From positions 17,230,740 through 17,294,739 of the forward strand of contig CM029387.1 of assembly GCA_017165825.1 (NCBI GenBank): a stretch of DNA of 64,000 bases, read 5' to 3'. This DNA is from Hepsetus odoe. Its lineage: Eukaryota; Chordata; Actinopteri; Characiformes; Hepsetidae. A program made the position numbers and the translations under genes. Shown in pieces: positions 11,870-24,018 of the stretch. Positions within the stretch are counted from its first letter, which is position 1, and each line of letters begins with the position of its first letter. The notes beneath the pieces are model-generated. The model made no database searches. It had not been told where the DNA came from and saw nothing but the letters and a program-made list of their open reading frames with translations.

Positions 11870-12362
11870 CAGCAAAAAAAGGAAAAACGGTCACTGAAAC
11901 AAGATCTCTTGTACCATTCTTGTTCAACTCTAGATCGTTTCCATTTGCATTGCTGTAGAATCTGTTCTGTAAGATTATACGGGTCCACTTGTCGGACCAT
12001 TTCAAAAACCTCCATGGATTTTTGATGAGACTATTGAGCTAAAAGACTGGCGAGGCCATTCAATCACCTGCATTAGAGGCCAGTGTTGAGTAATTCTGGC
12101 TTTATATGTGGAGGAAAAGTCCATCTTCTCCCCAAAATCAAATGAAAATAAATCATTCTGTAATCTTTTCTGGTGATTTATTCTTCATATTACCCTCATT
12201 GAAACACACTGACCCAGGGCAGTTTGCAGAGGAACAGCGTCACAGGTTCCCACCTCCATGCTTCACTGCAGACATGGTGTTCAAGGGACCATTGATCTTA
12301 GATTTATTCTCCAAACATGATGAACAGAATCGTGGCCAAGGCGTTGTATTTCAGACACACAT
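11870..12362 (-). mobile_element. Degraded Tc1/mariner-like transposase remnant
   Basis: On the minus strand, fragments resemble the part of a Tc1 transposase around the KHGGGS region (the plus strand reads CACCTCCATGCTTCACTGCAG at about 12250-12270) and its surroundings. No intact frame or paired inverted repeats are visible. Confidence 0.45.
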
Positions 12363-12379
12363 CCTCATAACTGCTATTC

Positions 12380-12606
12380 AGGGCAGCGGTGGCCTAGTGG
12401 TTAGGGAGTTGGCCACAGGATCGGAAGATTGTGGGTTCAAACCCCTTACCGGTTGGTTGCCCTGAGGTGTCCTTGAGCAAGGTACCGTCCCCGTCACTGC
12501 TGCCCCCTGCTGCATGGTGTTTGTGTGCATGGGTTAAATGCAAAGGTCCAATTTCATTGTGGTGTGCTGTGACCTTTCAATGACAAGAATAGTCACTTTC
12601 ACTTTC
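12380..12606 (+). mobile_element. tRNA-derived SINE (family A)
   Basis: Intact A-box TGGCCTAGTGG and B-box-like GGTTCAAACCC, with core CCTTGAGCAAGGTACCGTCC and tail TAGTCACTTTCACTTTC. It abuts the Tc1-like remnant. Confidence 0.8.
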
Positions 12607-14432
12607 CTGCTTATTTCATCAGCATTGGCAGGAAATCTTACTCATACAAGCTTATTTCACTTGAGAACTATTTAATAAATTTGTACCTAGGAACTTAGGA
12701 AGCTTGAAAAATAATGCTTTTTTGTTGAGAAATCTTTCCATCCAGTTGCCACCCATTTCCCCCATCAATTTCTTCCATTTAACATGATTACATACAAAGT
12801 CATGAGTGCAAACTTGAAAATTTCAAGTTTGCCCTGATAGTATGTTTTTTACCAACAAAAATAACCCCCTTTCTGTATGTTTACATAATTAATATTATTT
12901 TTAATGTATATTATACACAGTGTATATATACGTTATACTTTTCTAAACCTAACATCTGACATCTTCTGCAAAAAGGACTGCGCGGTCACTTGCCCTAAAC
13001 AACACACATTCACTCAAACACTTGCTACCACTCTCACAGCAACAACACCAAACACTTCATCACCCCCCCAACACACACACACACACACACCTGCTGCCCA
13101 CTAAACTGGACACTTCCTCCTTCCCCTTCACTCCTTCTCCAGGTATGAGGTCACACTCTCCCTCTTTCACGCTAATTAGCTACGGATCAGTGCACGCTTT
13201 TGTCCAAGCGAAATTCCCACGTCCGGACACTCGCGTGCCTCCCCGGCCCGAGGGGGAGGGAGGCCTCCATCTGCCCCCCGAACATCTGCTCACACTCACA
13301 GTCTGATGTAGGAAGAATGGAAGGGGGGCTTGACTGCACATGTCAACTTTAACACAACACCACGTCTTAAACAGAGTTTTTTCACACACATAAAAAGAAA
13401 AGTGGCACAATAAAGACATGTGATCATTACAATGTCCCTCAGCTGGTTTTCCTCCATGTCTGATACACTTGCCAAACTCCTAAATTGTATCTTTTCTCAA
13501 CAGATCTTTATATATCAGCATATATCTATATATAGTAGCTCCATCCTCAACATCCTTCTCCCAGTATAATCTTCGTCTCTCCTCTGTACATGTCCAAACT
13601 CGTGTAATCTCACTTCTCTGACTTTGACTCCAAAGTGTCCAACCTGAGCTAATAAACTCATTCCTACTTCTGAGAGAGTAACAACTGATAGATCTGAAGA
13701 GTCAGGCTCTAAAATTGCATTAAGGCCATCTGATTATTAACCTGATTATTATTAACTGATAATTAACCATCTGATACTGGCACCGCCATCCATTTTTTTT
13801 TCAGGAACCGTGCTGATGTTGATGACACATTTAGAGTAAACTCACAATTTTTCTCATTTTTTTCAAAGAAATGGTTAGAAATATGTGAAGTGGATTTATG
13901 TTCTTAAAAAAATACATTCCCCTGTTCTTTTAATCCCCTGTAGTCTTCCAACTATTGCATTTACTAAAATATATTTAAATCACCATTTACTTAAAGAGGA
14001 AAATGTGGCCTTTCATTAAATAAAAATGAAGCATGTTCTTCGTGGTTGAAAGTACTTCAATTTGGTTATTTTTTTTTTTTTATCAGGTTATTTTTTCATA
14101 TATAACTGCAGAAATTTTAAATTTGCGACTAGTTAAAAAAGCCTAATATTCTGAATTAAAGATTTAAACTTTAATCACCATTGATTTTAATAAATTAATT
14201 AGTTAATACTTTTATTTTTCATTTATTGTTATTTTTTATTTACTATTTATTTACGTAGATCTTTGCATGAAATAACGTGTAGAAGTAGTGCATCGTATAG
14301 AAATAGTGCATTTTTTGTACTTTTTATAAAAAAATAGATACAAAATAGGACTTTCAGCCTGGACATCTGTCGCTTGTTTTGTGTGTGTGTGAAAGAGTGA
14401 TGGCGCGCGTGCGGGAAAACACCGCGCTCGCG
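12607..14432. other. Intergenic DNA upstream of the her8-type gene
   Basis: No gene is seen. 13140-13320 is GC-rich against AT-rich surroundings and contains CTAATTAG, a homeodomain-type core, so it is a candidate regulatory element. The last 400 bp before the promoter are very AT-rich. Confidence 0.35.
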
Positions 14433-14501
14433 CATTCACATGCAAATGCGCGCGCACTCTATAAGTAAGAGGCGCGCGCGCGCGCGCGCACACACACACA
14501 C
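14433..14501 (+). promoter_or_regulatory. Core promoter of the her8-type gene: octamer, TATA box and CG/CA tract
   Basis: A 16-bp element CATTCACATGCAAATG (14433-14448) contains the POU octamer ATGCAAAT. A TATA-like TATAAGTA starts at 14460. The expected start site about 30 bp later falls inside an alternating CG then CA dinucleotide tract (14472-14501), and the ATG is at 14563. The same 16-bp element precedes the TATA box of hes6. Assignment as a promoter is inference from position and motifs. Confidence 0.6.
14472..14501. repeat. (GC)n(AC)n alternating purine-pyrimidine tract
   Basis: About nine GC steps pass directly into eight AC steps at the expected start site of the her8-type gene. 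Confidence 0.9.
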
Positions 14502-14562
14502 AGAGCTGCAGAAGCGGGTTTGCCTCAGAAACCGAAGCAGCCCCTGATAAAAGCTGCTGGAA

Positions 14563-16607
14563 ATGACCGCGGGCAGAGTCGGCGCCTCCACCAGAGAGGA
14601 GAGGAAGGTAGGACGGACCTCCAGCTCCATATCTGTGAGTGTTTTGAGGATGAAGCGCGGCTTTCTGACTCTTTATCGTTTGTTTTTCAGCTGAGGAAGC
14701 CGCTTATAGAGAGAAAACGGCGTGAGAGAATAAACCACTGCCTCGAGCAGCTGAGAGAGACGGTGGTTGGAGCATTTAATCTCGAGGTGAGTTCAGTTTA
14801 AACTTTAACTCACCTCAGGGCTCAACGTTATGACCGATAATATGACCGATTATAACATCGCGATACTTCAGGAAACCGACACCTGACATATGGCAGACCC
14901 GGTAAAAACAAAATATCGCGATACTTCAGCAGATCTTCACAATACATGTGACTGATATGACGTAATAATAGTAATCAACCCTCAATACTACTGAATCTCC
15001 AGATTCAGAATAATAAAAACTTTATTGATGCCAAGGGGAAATTCCTTTGCACAAAGAGACTGACACTAGTAGACACAAAGAATAATGTAAAAACAACAAT
15101 AATAATTGGAATATAATAAAAAACATAGGATTTAAACAAATAGAAATGTCAAATAAACTCCTGTATTGACTTTTTGGTAAAGTCCTCTGTTTTATAAAAG
15201 TCCCGTGTACTTTTCACATTGTGGGTGATGTAAATTTTTTTTTAATGCTTTAAGAAATATTTACGACAGATGTGGACAATATGACAAAAATGCCTTGATC
15301 CTTCAGAAAATCACTTCTTCAGGATATTTACTTTTTTCCTGACACCATGTGAATTTAAATTAATACCATGTTTTCTTATCAAAATTTAATTAAACAGAAC
15401 AGTTAAACAGAACTTAGTCTGCTCTTAATGCAGTTAAACATGAAGTTAGTGTTTTTTTTTCTCTAATCACTGCTGAGATCATGATTTCTTCTTTGCTTGA
15501 AAGTTACTCACACTGAGGTTTGGCTCTGCTCCCTAAACAGCAGTCCAAGCTGGAGAAAGCAGACATCCTGGAGATGACTGTTAAACACCTACAGAACATC
15601 CAGAGCAAGAAAACTAACGGTGAGTGTCTGAAACACTGCTCCAAGCTTTTTGTTCTTCCAAAAATTTAAACCGTATCAACTGTGTTGTGATTCTGAGATT
15701 CGGTTTAGTCTCGCACTGCTTTGATCCCAGTAAAGGCCAACCAAGAAGCTTTTGTGACTAATTTGCATTAAATTAAAGTTATTAATTTCTTTGCTCCAGC
15801 ATAAAGCTAAAGAAACAACCTCCAGCACATGTCTAAGTTTTACACAGTATACATTTTATTTTATAGGGATCAAGCAATAAAATCAGAAGGTACATTTGCA
15901 GACTTGTGCAACTACCAGCAGGTGGCGCCAAAATCACAAATGCCTCTTAACTTGGTTAAACTCAAAGTTTTTTTGATCAATTCTTCAGATTTATAATTCA
16001 GTATAATATGTTATTTATCTAATTTGAGACTAATGCATAAGTTTTAAAGTTGTGGGTGCTTGAAACTAAAGCAGGTATTGAAGTTGTAAAAGCTTCTAAC
16101 CTTGCTTTATGGAAACAATGTGTGAATGTCAGCCCAGTTCTGTCTCCATTATGGTTATTGTTTATACTGGGGAATAACATTTCACGTTAAAAACGTTAGT
16201 CGAGTTTTAACATGACTTGTGGATGTCCTCACGCAGAGCTGATATTGGACTCAGAGGCCCAGCAGAGGTACAGTACCGGCTACATCCAGTGCATGCATGA
16301 AGTTCACAACCTGCTGCTGTCCTGTGACTGGATGGACAAAACGCTGGGCTCACGGCTCCTCAACCACCTACTCAAGTCGCTGCCCAGATCACCGGCCGAA
16401 GGCTCCAGGAGATCCCAGCCTGACCATGCTGACCATGTCCATTACCATGGCAATGAGGCTGAAGGACAGCGGTCATGCCCTGCCTCTCCTGTAATGGGCA
16501 CGAGGGCCTCCACAGCCATGAAAAGTTACAGCGCTCTCCCTCTGAGTAGGCCTCAGTCCACTGAGATCCCACAGCTTGCAGCTCTGGAGATGTGGAGGCC
16601 TTGGTGA
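14563..16607 (+). CDS. her8: Hairy/E(spl)-related bHLH-Orange repressor, Her8 type
   Basis: Transcriptional repressor of the Hes/Her family, often a Notch effector in neural and somite tissue. Coding exons: 14563-14607, 14691-14786, 15541-15619, 16237-16607, giving 196 residues. Residues about 16-66 form the bHLH (basic region KPLIERKRRERIN with the Hes proline, helix 2 QSKLEKADILEMTVKHLQNI). An Orange domain follows (QQRYSTGYIQCMHEVHNLL, then LNHLLKSLP), and the protein ends in the Groucho/TLE-binding WRPW directly before TGA. The start ATG is the first in-frame one after the TATA box, and the second exon begins with the conserved LRKPLIE. The loop is of normal Hes length, unlike hes6 next door. 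Her8 rather than another Her is judged from the exon layout, the neighbourhood and the LEKADILEMTVKHLQNIQS stretch. The exact paralogue (her8a or her8.2) is uncertain. Confidence 0.85.
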
Positions 16608-17279
16608 ACATATGTGATGTGTGCACTGCATATAAACGATACCTTGGCAAGTGAAAGCGTCTTGCATAATAGAAACATCATAAAATGATATATATAATTT
16701 AAAACATAAATTAGCCCTATTTTAGGTCGTTTAAGACGTTTCCTTTAATGCGCAATAATATAATGATAACTGGGCAACACAAAAAATGGGCCAAAAATTG
16801 TGAATCAGTTTTATATAATTGGACATCTCATGGTTATGTCAATGATGTAGTTAAGTAATACAACCCAAACATTACTACACCTTAATTTTATAGATGAAAA
16901 AATAATCTGATTTGGTGATGACTGGTGGTGGACTGTACATAATATGACCAGAAACATGAACTAATATTGCAAAGAAAACCCTATTTTGATGTCAGTTCCA
17001 CTAGAAAAGAAGGAAGAAATGTGTAAAAATTGGTTGTATATTTATAATAATAAGTTTGGAGATTATCCCAAATATAAATATCACATTTCTAGCTTACATT
17101 TAAGACTCTCCAATTGCCAAAATTGCATTTTCTGCAGTGTATTTATGTCTGTTGTCCATTATATGCGTTGTTGCCTTCACACTACAATGCATACCTTGTA
17201 TACGTGCATAACCTTTTAGCTGCAAGGTGCAAGCTTTTTTTTGTTCACCACACTTTGCTCATGTTAGTGTGTATGCTTC

Positions 17280-17373
<94 letters not shown>

Positions 17374-18261
17374 TGTCTGTAGACCCTCCTCTGCTATGTA
17401 TCTTATAGATATGCTTGTTGGTGAGCGTGTTGGAGGTGGCTTTGGTCCAGAATAGCTCTCTCAGTTTCAAACCTCATTGCTTCCTGTCTGAAGTAAAGTT
17501 TCAGTAGCCTGTATTTTAGAAGGCTGTTATTAATCCTCATATTTATTGGATTAACACTAATTTATTAAATAATAATAATAATGACAATGTTCATGGCTAG
17601 CAGATTGTTAGCTGGCTGATTAATCTTGTAGGATGTGTAACCTCTATGGTGTGTAAGTTTATTAACCCATTATTAATAAACACGTTTCATATTATTTGTG
17701 TACTTAATTGTGAATATTCAACCCAAGTTACTAATCAGCCAAAAATGACCAAGACATCCGGTACAAATCGTTAGGGGTACATGAATACGTTCTAAACGAT
17801 GCACAGTAATCAGAAGTTTGGGGCATAAAATCATTCTAGCACACTTGTGGAAATGAATGTGTCCTACTAATGAAAAATGATGATTATACCTTGGTTATGT
17901 GATTACTAAATGCATTAATCATTAGAGCACATTTGAATTTCCCCTCTCGTTTCCTGTCTGAGTTGGAAATGACTGTTACTATGGGAATTATAGATGTATA
18001 GATAGATGATTATGTATCATAACCACAAAAAGGGATTTGATGTATGTATAGAAATGGGTATAATACAATTATGACATGGTGTGTTTCACCATGGAAACTA
18101 CTGTGGTGTAAATATGGAAATGGAATATGTATCTTTAAGTATCTTTAATCACAATACATAAAGCCTAATCATGGAGATGACTAGCTTTTCCACAAGCAGG
18201 TGTAGAATCACTCACTCTCTCTCTCGCACTCATTTTCTTAGCTGCTTCTCCTGATTAGAGT
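16608..18261. other. Intergenic DNA after the her8-type gene
   Basis: Contains the 3' UTR of the her8-type gene, of unknown length, and the GT array at 17283. Otherwise it is AT-rich DNA with no recognisable gene or repeat. Confidence 0.4.
17283..17369. repeat. Long (GT)n microsatellite
   Basis: About 43 GT units between the two hes genes. Confidence 0.95.
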
Positions 18262-18830
18262 TGTGGGCAGTGCTGTGAAAGAGGTGAAGAAGGGAGTTCA
18301 GGATGGTTGGAATAGCTGGAAACGAATGGCAGGAGTGGTTTGTGACACGGGTACAAGCGAGAGTGAAAGGTTAGGTTTACAGGATGGTAGTGAGACCAGC
18401 TATGCTATACGGGTTGGAGATGGTGGCACTGACCAAATGACAGGAGGTGGCGCTGTATGAAATAAAGACTAAGATTTTCATTGGGTGTGAGAAGATTGGA
18501 CAGGGTTAGAAATGAGTATATTAGAGGGACAGCTCAGGAAGTTTTGAAGACAAAGTCAGAGAAGCAAGATTGCGTCGGTCTGACATTGACATGTCCAGAG
18601 GAGAGACGAGGATTATATTGGGAGAAGGATGCTGAGGATGGAGCTGCCAAGAAAGAGGAAAAGAGGGAAAACCAAAGAGGAGGTTTATGGATGTGGTCAG
18701 AGAGGACATGCAGTTGGTTGGAAAGAGGAAGTTGCAGACGACAGGAAGAAATGGAGACGGTCGATCCACTCTGGCAACCTCTGATGGGAGCAGATGAAAG
18801 AAGAAGAAGGAGAAGGAGAGGGAGAAGTCA
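18262..18830 (+). mobile_element. RTE-type LINE relic, 3' end of the reverse transcriptase
   Basis: VGSAVKEVKKGVQDGWNSWK, then RVRNEYIRGTAQ, and then KKEEKRENQRGGLWMW correspond to the C-terminal end of RTE reverse transcriptase. Frameshifts and stops show it is dead. It is a separate 5'-truncated copy from the one at 9.1 kb and is followed by an AAG-rich tail. Confidence 0.75.
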
Positions 18831-18867
18831 GGGTGGAAGGCAGAGAAACTATGTATGTCTACCCTGT

Positions 18868-18978
18868 GATGGACTGGTGACCTGTCCAGGGTGCTTCTCT
18901 ACCTTTCACCCTGTGTGAGCTGGGACAGACTCCAGTACCGCCCCAAGCCTACTCAGGACAAGCGGTTGAAATAATAAA
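18868..18978 (+). mobile_element. Family C repeat tail after the LINE relic
   Basis: GATGGACTGGTGACCTGTCC to GGACAAGCGGTTGAAATAAT. It lies directly after the RTE relic. Confidence 0.6.
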
Positions 18979-19619
18979 TGAGTGAAAGAAAACCCGCCCA
19001 TGTTCACCTTGGTTAAACAGATAAACATGTGGAAGTAGACCTATCGCAATATAAGAGAAACACCACGCTGCCTTTTCATGTCTGATGTTAGATGATGTTC
19101 TGAATTTGCTTGGAGATGGTGGTTGTGAGGATGATGATGCACACCAGCGAGCCAACAGACAAGCAAACCGAGTCTACCAGCTGCTCCCCCTCCCCGCTCT
19201 CACTCGCCTTTCTATAAATGAGAGCAGAATGGTGGGAGGCTCATGCTGGTCGCGTGCATGTATGTGGTGGTGGTGGTGGTGCTGGGGGGGGGGGGACACT
19301 TTCCCTCCCTTTCTCTCTCTCTAACTCTCTCTTTCTCAATGCTTTATTGCAGTGACTGTTACAAGCATATAAAATAGTCACAGTAGTGCAAATGATTAAT
19401 TCATAAACGACATCAATGTCAATAGTTAAATCATTGAGAACTGTTTTCATGCATTTTATCAGCTCCTCTGACCCTGCAGGTCCACTTTGTGGTTCACTGT
19501 TATAGACTGTAGTCCATCTTTTCCTCTGCATCCTTTCTTCTCCCTTTTCCCTGTTCATCAGCGGCCACAAGCACCTCAGGACCAACAGGTGTTGTTTGGG
19601 AGCTGGCAGTTCTGCAGTG

Positions 19620-19655
<36 letters not shown>
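19620..19655. repeat. (CA)n microsatellite
   Basis: About 17 CA units, 350 bp upstream of the hes6 promoter. Confidence 0.95.
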
Positions 19656-19661
<6 letters not shown>

Positions 19662-19997
19662 AGCAATGCTGCTTAAGTTTTTGCTCAGGGTCCCAATAGT
19701 CATAAAATTTGGATGCAGTGAAAGGAAGAATTTTTCAATTTCATGGACAAAAGCGGTCGAAATAAAGGTTTTTTTTTCAACAGCAAAACTATACAAAACT
19801 TTGCGAACCGTATTAAGATAAATATATTTTTGAAATATGTTTTATACAGTCTGACTCTGTTTAAAGCACAGCTCTCTGAGGCTCTCGCTCGCTGCTGAAC
19901 ACCTGTCTCTCTCCCCCTCCCTCAGCCCTCACTGTCTCCAGACAAAAGAGCACAAAGTGATTGGCTGGAGCTGAAGCCTGGTGCACGCAGGGCGCCT

Positions 19998-20026
19998 CAT
20001 TCACATGCAAATGGGGCGCTATAAAA
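19998..20026 (+). promoter_or_regulatory. hes6: Core promoter of hes6: octamer-bearing 16-mer and TATA box
   Basis: CATTCACATGCAAATG at 19998-20013 is identical to the element of the her8-type gene. A consensus TATAAAA lies at 20020-20026, and the ATG is at 20120, so the leader is about 65-70 nt. A CACCTG E-box lies about 120 bp upstream, near 19900. Function is inferred from motif and position only. Confidence 0.65.
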
Positions 20027-20119
20027 CCACACTGCAGCCCCAAACACACAAACACACACTCCCTCACACGGTCTGGACCACGGCTGCTCAAGCCTCCCCC
20101 TCCCTTACCCTGTGACATC

Positions 20120-23100
20120 ATGGCCCCCTTTAGGACTGGATTTAATCTGGAGGAGGAAACCAGCCTGCGAGGAGACAGAAAGGTAAGGGGGTGTTCAGGT
20201 AGAGTGGACAGTAGGTATGTGCTGGAAAATGAACAAATGACCAAGAAAGGGTTTTTTGGAGAAAAACATTTTGGGTTCCCTGAGGAACCTTCAGCTTTAA
20301 AGAGACCGTTTTGATGATGTGCAAATATGAAGAACGTTTCTACAGGTTTAAGGGCCTCCACATAAAGTTCTACCAATTCTTAATTAACACTGTGTGCAGT
20401 TTTCCAACAACAATCATCTAATAATCAATTAGGAACAAAGATATATTGAGTGGCGATCATCATCTGGTAAAATATTAAAGGAAACTTGTGCTGAGAAAAT
20501 AAAGCATAGAAGAAAATAGGAAGCATTTATCAAAAAAAAAAAAGTATTTGGAATAATTAGTTACATTAATTCAATCAGATTTGGCAAAAAAAAAATCAAG
20601 TTACTATCCATTTAAATAAATAGAATATTATTTTGGCATAATATGTTTGATTTCGATCAAAAGCTTAAACATTTATACATTTTTTTTATAAAAAAATAAT
20701 CATGTGAAGCCTGTAAGAATTTGTCTTGATTCTACTACCAAGCTCTGAGAGAAACACTTCAAATGTGAGTTTTCTTAAAATATTCAATGTCATTAAAGTA
20801 AATAATGCCATTATGCAAATTAATTTATACAATTATTGTCATCATGACTTTAAATATAGATATGTCAAATGTCAAATATTGCTACAATGTGACACAATGT
20901 GCGTCAACTTTTTCTTCAAGGGACTTTTATCGCATTTTTTAAGGATTTAAAAAATATATATTTTAAGAAACCATGTGAAGTGTAATATAAATTAATAGAC
21001 TTTTGAAATTAATAGAATAATAATTAATAGGTTTTATTAATAATGTAATATGTATAGAATAGATGTAAACATTAAATAAATGTTTTTTCAGTTCATTTAA
21101 ATTAAATGAATTCATACTGCATATTGTAAAATGGATCAAATGTCCAGGAATGTATTTTTCTAGATGATATTTCAGATTTTATGGGAAGAGCATCATGGAA
21201 ATGTTACATAAAGCTTTTCTCCCAGTTACCCTACACATAATTTTTATGTGGACATGTTTTGGACACTTACTGGATCCTGAAGCTCTGCAGTTTATAAAGT
21301 ATTTGTTACCGGCTATCTCACTTTTCCTGCATGCCTGCTGCTTCTACAGACCCGAAAGCCACTGGTGGAGAAGAAGAGGAGAGCGAGGATTAATGAAAGC
21401 CTGCAGGAGCTACGCAGCCTCATCACTGATACAGAGGCAGGAGAACCAGCTTTTTATATGAGAACCAGATTCAAATCCAATCCTTATCCAGGGTTAGGGT
21501 GGATAGAGTTTCATTTGATTTAACATGATAAAAATTCTATAAAGCCCCACGGATCTGTTTATTAATTACATGTGAATGTAATGTAGTGCATAATTTAACA
21601 TCTTTTAAATGATAAATGTTGTAGTTGATTTTCCCCTTTTTTTAATATTTCTTACTAATTAAATCATTAAGATGTGTAGATACTGAGAGGTTTGGTGTGA
21701 AACGTCCTATTTTAGAGACACTAACCAAGTCAGAATGGCTTACAATGGTGATAATGGGACCAGATGTCTGAAGATCTCCATGTCTCTAAAAGCTCCCACA
21801 CAGAAAGTTATTACACCAAACGGCTCATAACTACACTCCATGATGCATGTTGCGTTATGATGGCTTCGACATAAGCTTTTGGTACTTCCACTCGAGGGTT
21901 CTGCAAGAACCATAACAAAAGACAATTTTTTTTTTCCTTAAAAAACAAACTCATTGGTAGTTTTGGATAATAGATACATTTTCTAAATTCTAAATTTCTA
22001 AAACTAACATTTACCTTCCTATTAATGTGCAGTTGCAGGCAAAAATGGAGAATGCAGAAGTGCTGGAGTTAACGGTGAAGCGGGTGGAGAACATCCTGCA
22101 GAATCAGTCTCACGGTAAAGCAAACGCATCTCCTACAGGACTTAATTCTTTAGCTGCACACCATAAGCTATGTACTGATTTGCTGAAAAGTACGGAAGGG
22201 TTTCATCAACTTTAAACATTGTGCAAACTGCATGCCTAAATCAGATGCTGCAAGCCATCTTGGGTTGTTGCTCTCGAGTGCAGTGGTGGCGTAGTGGTTA
22301 GGGAGTTGGCCCCTGGATCGGAAGATTGTGGGTTCGAATTCCTAGAGTAGATTGCACTGAGGTACCCTTGAGCAAGGTACTGTCCCCATCACTGCTCCCT
22401 GGGAGCTTTCAATAGCTGCCCCCTGCTGCAAGGTTTAAATGCAGAGGCCGCTGTGTTTCACAATGACAAGTTGTTACTTTTACTTAAATGGATTTTTTTA
22501 CACGTTTCTAACATGTTTGCTATAAAAATACACAAAGTAACCTCACATGCTAAAAGTTGAAACAGCTCGAGGCCTTAATTTTGTTCGAACATGCATCCAT
22601 TTAAGTAAACACCAGGAAAATATACAAAATCCAGCAAATATGTATCCAGCTTTCCACTTAACTTGTAGTTGATCAACATGTTTGAAGTCCAGATTTGTTT
22701 CTTTAGTGTGAACTAGATCTGCAACAAATCCAATAGACTTCCAAAAGTAGACACCCAAACATTAGTCCCTCGTTTCTGTAGCCACATCCCCAATAACATC
22801 CACAGCTCTTCATTAAAGTGGCACAAACTAAACAGTGTGGTTTAGGACACCACATGATTTAATAGGGTAGTGGTGGTCTAGTGGTCTAGGGCTGGGCTCC
22901 AGGATCAGAAGGTCATGGGATGGAATCCCGGAGCAGAAGGATGCACTTAGCTACACAAGAGCAAGGTACTGTCCCCAACACTGCTCACCAGTGCTGGATA
23001 TGACTAGGGTACTGGCCTATGGACCTATTGATCAAGAAATCACAGGTTTGAATCCCACCTCCAGGACCTACCTCTAGGACCAATGGTCTATTCCACCATT

Positions 23101-23694
23101 GGGTTCCTGAGCAAGACCCTTAGCCCATAATTACTCCAAGGGGACTGTCCCTGTAATTAGGACATGGAAGTCGCTCTGGATAAGAGTGTCTGCTAAATGC
23201 CACACATGTACATGTAATGTAAGTTTGGGTTGGTATGATGATGAGTTTAATGGTGAATGATATGTGTATGTATTTGTTCTGTAGAGGCGGACACCATGAG
23301 TCATGAGGCCAGTGAACGGTTTGCTGCTGGCTACATCCAATGCATGCATGAAGTTCACACCTTTGTGTCCACGTGCCCTGGAATCGACGCTGCGGTCGCT
23401 GCAGAGTTATTAAACCACCTGCTGGAGTGTATGCCCTTACATGAGGAGAGTCTTCCAGAAGCTCTGCTGGACCTGATGGCAGACCAGTCAATGACTTCCG
23501 CTGCACTGAGCCCACCCAGAGCGGTCAGGGAATCATCTGCAGCTCTCTCCCCAACTTCATCTTCATCCTCCTCCTCCTCCAGTGAAGATCTGTGCTCAGA
23601 CTTGGAGGAAACGGATGGAGAATCAAGTCCAGCTCCAGCTGAAGAGGAACGGGTCACTATTACCTACAACTCAGCCATGTGGAGACCCTGGTAG
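20120..23694 (+). CDS. hes6: Hes6 bHLH-Orange-WRPW protein
   Basis: Atypical Hes protein. It lacks strong DNA binding of its own, partners other Hes/Her factors, and in fish acts in neurogenesis and the segmentation-clock dimer network. Coding exons: 20120-20182, 21350-21436, 22033-22114, 23285-23694, giving 213 residues. The basic region is RKPLVEKKRRARINESLQEL. The loop between the helices is short (LITDTELQAKMENAEVLELT), which is the Hes6 hallmark. The Orange domain is FAAGYIQCMHEVHTFVSTC plus LLNHLLECMPL. A serine run is followed by EDLCSDLEETD, and the last residues are MWRPW. The second intron begins GC rather than GT (21437-21438); the protein joins correctly only with that donor. AATAAA at 23908-23913 is a likely poly(A) signal. 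Human HES6 also neighbours PER2. Confidence 0.93.
22280..22485 (+). mobile_element. tRNA-derived SINE (family A) in hes6 intron 3
   Basis: GTGGCGTAGTGGTTAGGG head, GGTTCGAATTCC B-box, and core CCTTGAGCAAGGTACTGTCC. Confidence 0.75.
22866..23225 (+). mobile_element. Two adjacent SINEs (families A and B) in hes6 intron 3
   Basis: 22866-22998 is a truncated family A copy (GTGGTCTAGTGG head). 23000-23225 is a family B copy with GGTTTGAATCCC and the 3' end GGATAAGAGTGTCTGCTAAA. It ends about 60 bp before the last hes6 exon. Confidence 0.65.
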
Positions 23695-24018
23695 AGAGGG
23701 CACAAAGGGGCAGCATTAACGTTAAGCCCTTATTCTTAGACCTGCAAACACTGCAGAAGTGGACACACTCCACAGGAATTATCTTCAGTGTCATCACAAA
23801 CCCCTCACCACTCTTCGTAACTCATCACATCATCTGGAAACAACTGCTGACTTTTTAAAAGATCATTTCATAATGAACTAAATGAACCAAATTCCATTTT
23901 TATTCTGAATAAAACAAGGAGGACACGCACTGTTACGGATGTAAAGCACCAGTCTTATAAAGCACAAACAGTAATTTGAGAACTGTTTTTATCTCCTTCT
24001 GGAGATGCTCTGCTAAAC

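Noticed and set aside
14247..14630. Several minus-strand ORFs at the her8-type promoter
   Set aside because: They read through the CG/CA tract and have Ala-Arg and Cys-Val runs; this is promoter DNA.
17264..17470. Thr-His and Cys-Val repeat ORFs
   Set aside because: Direct translations of the long GT microsatellite.
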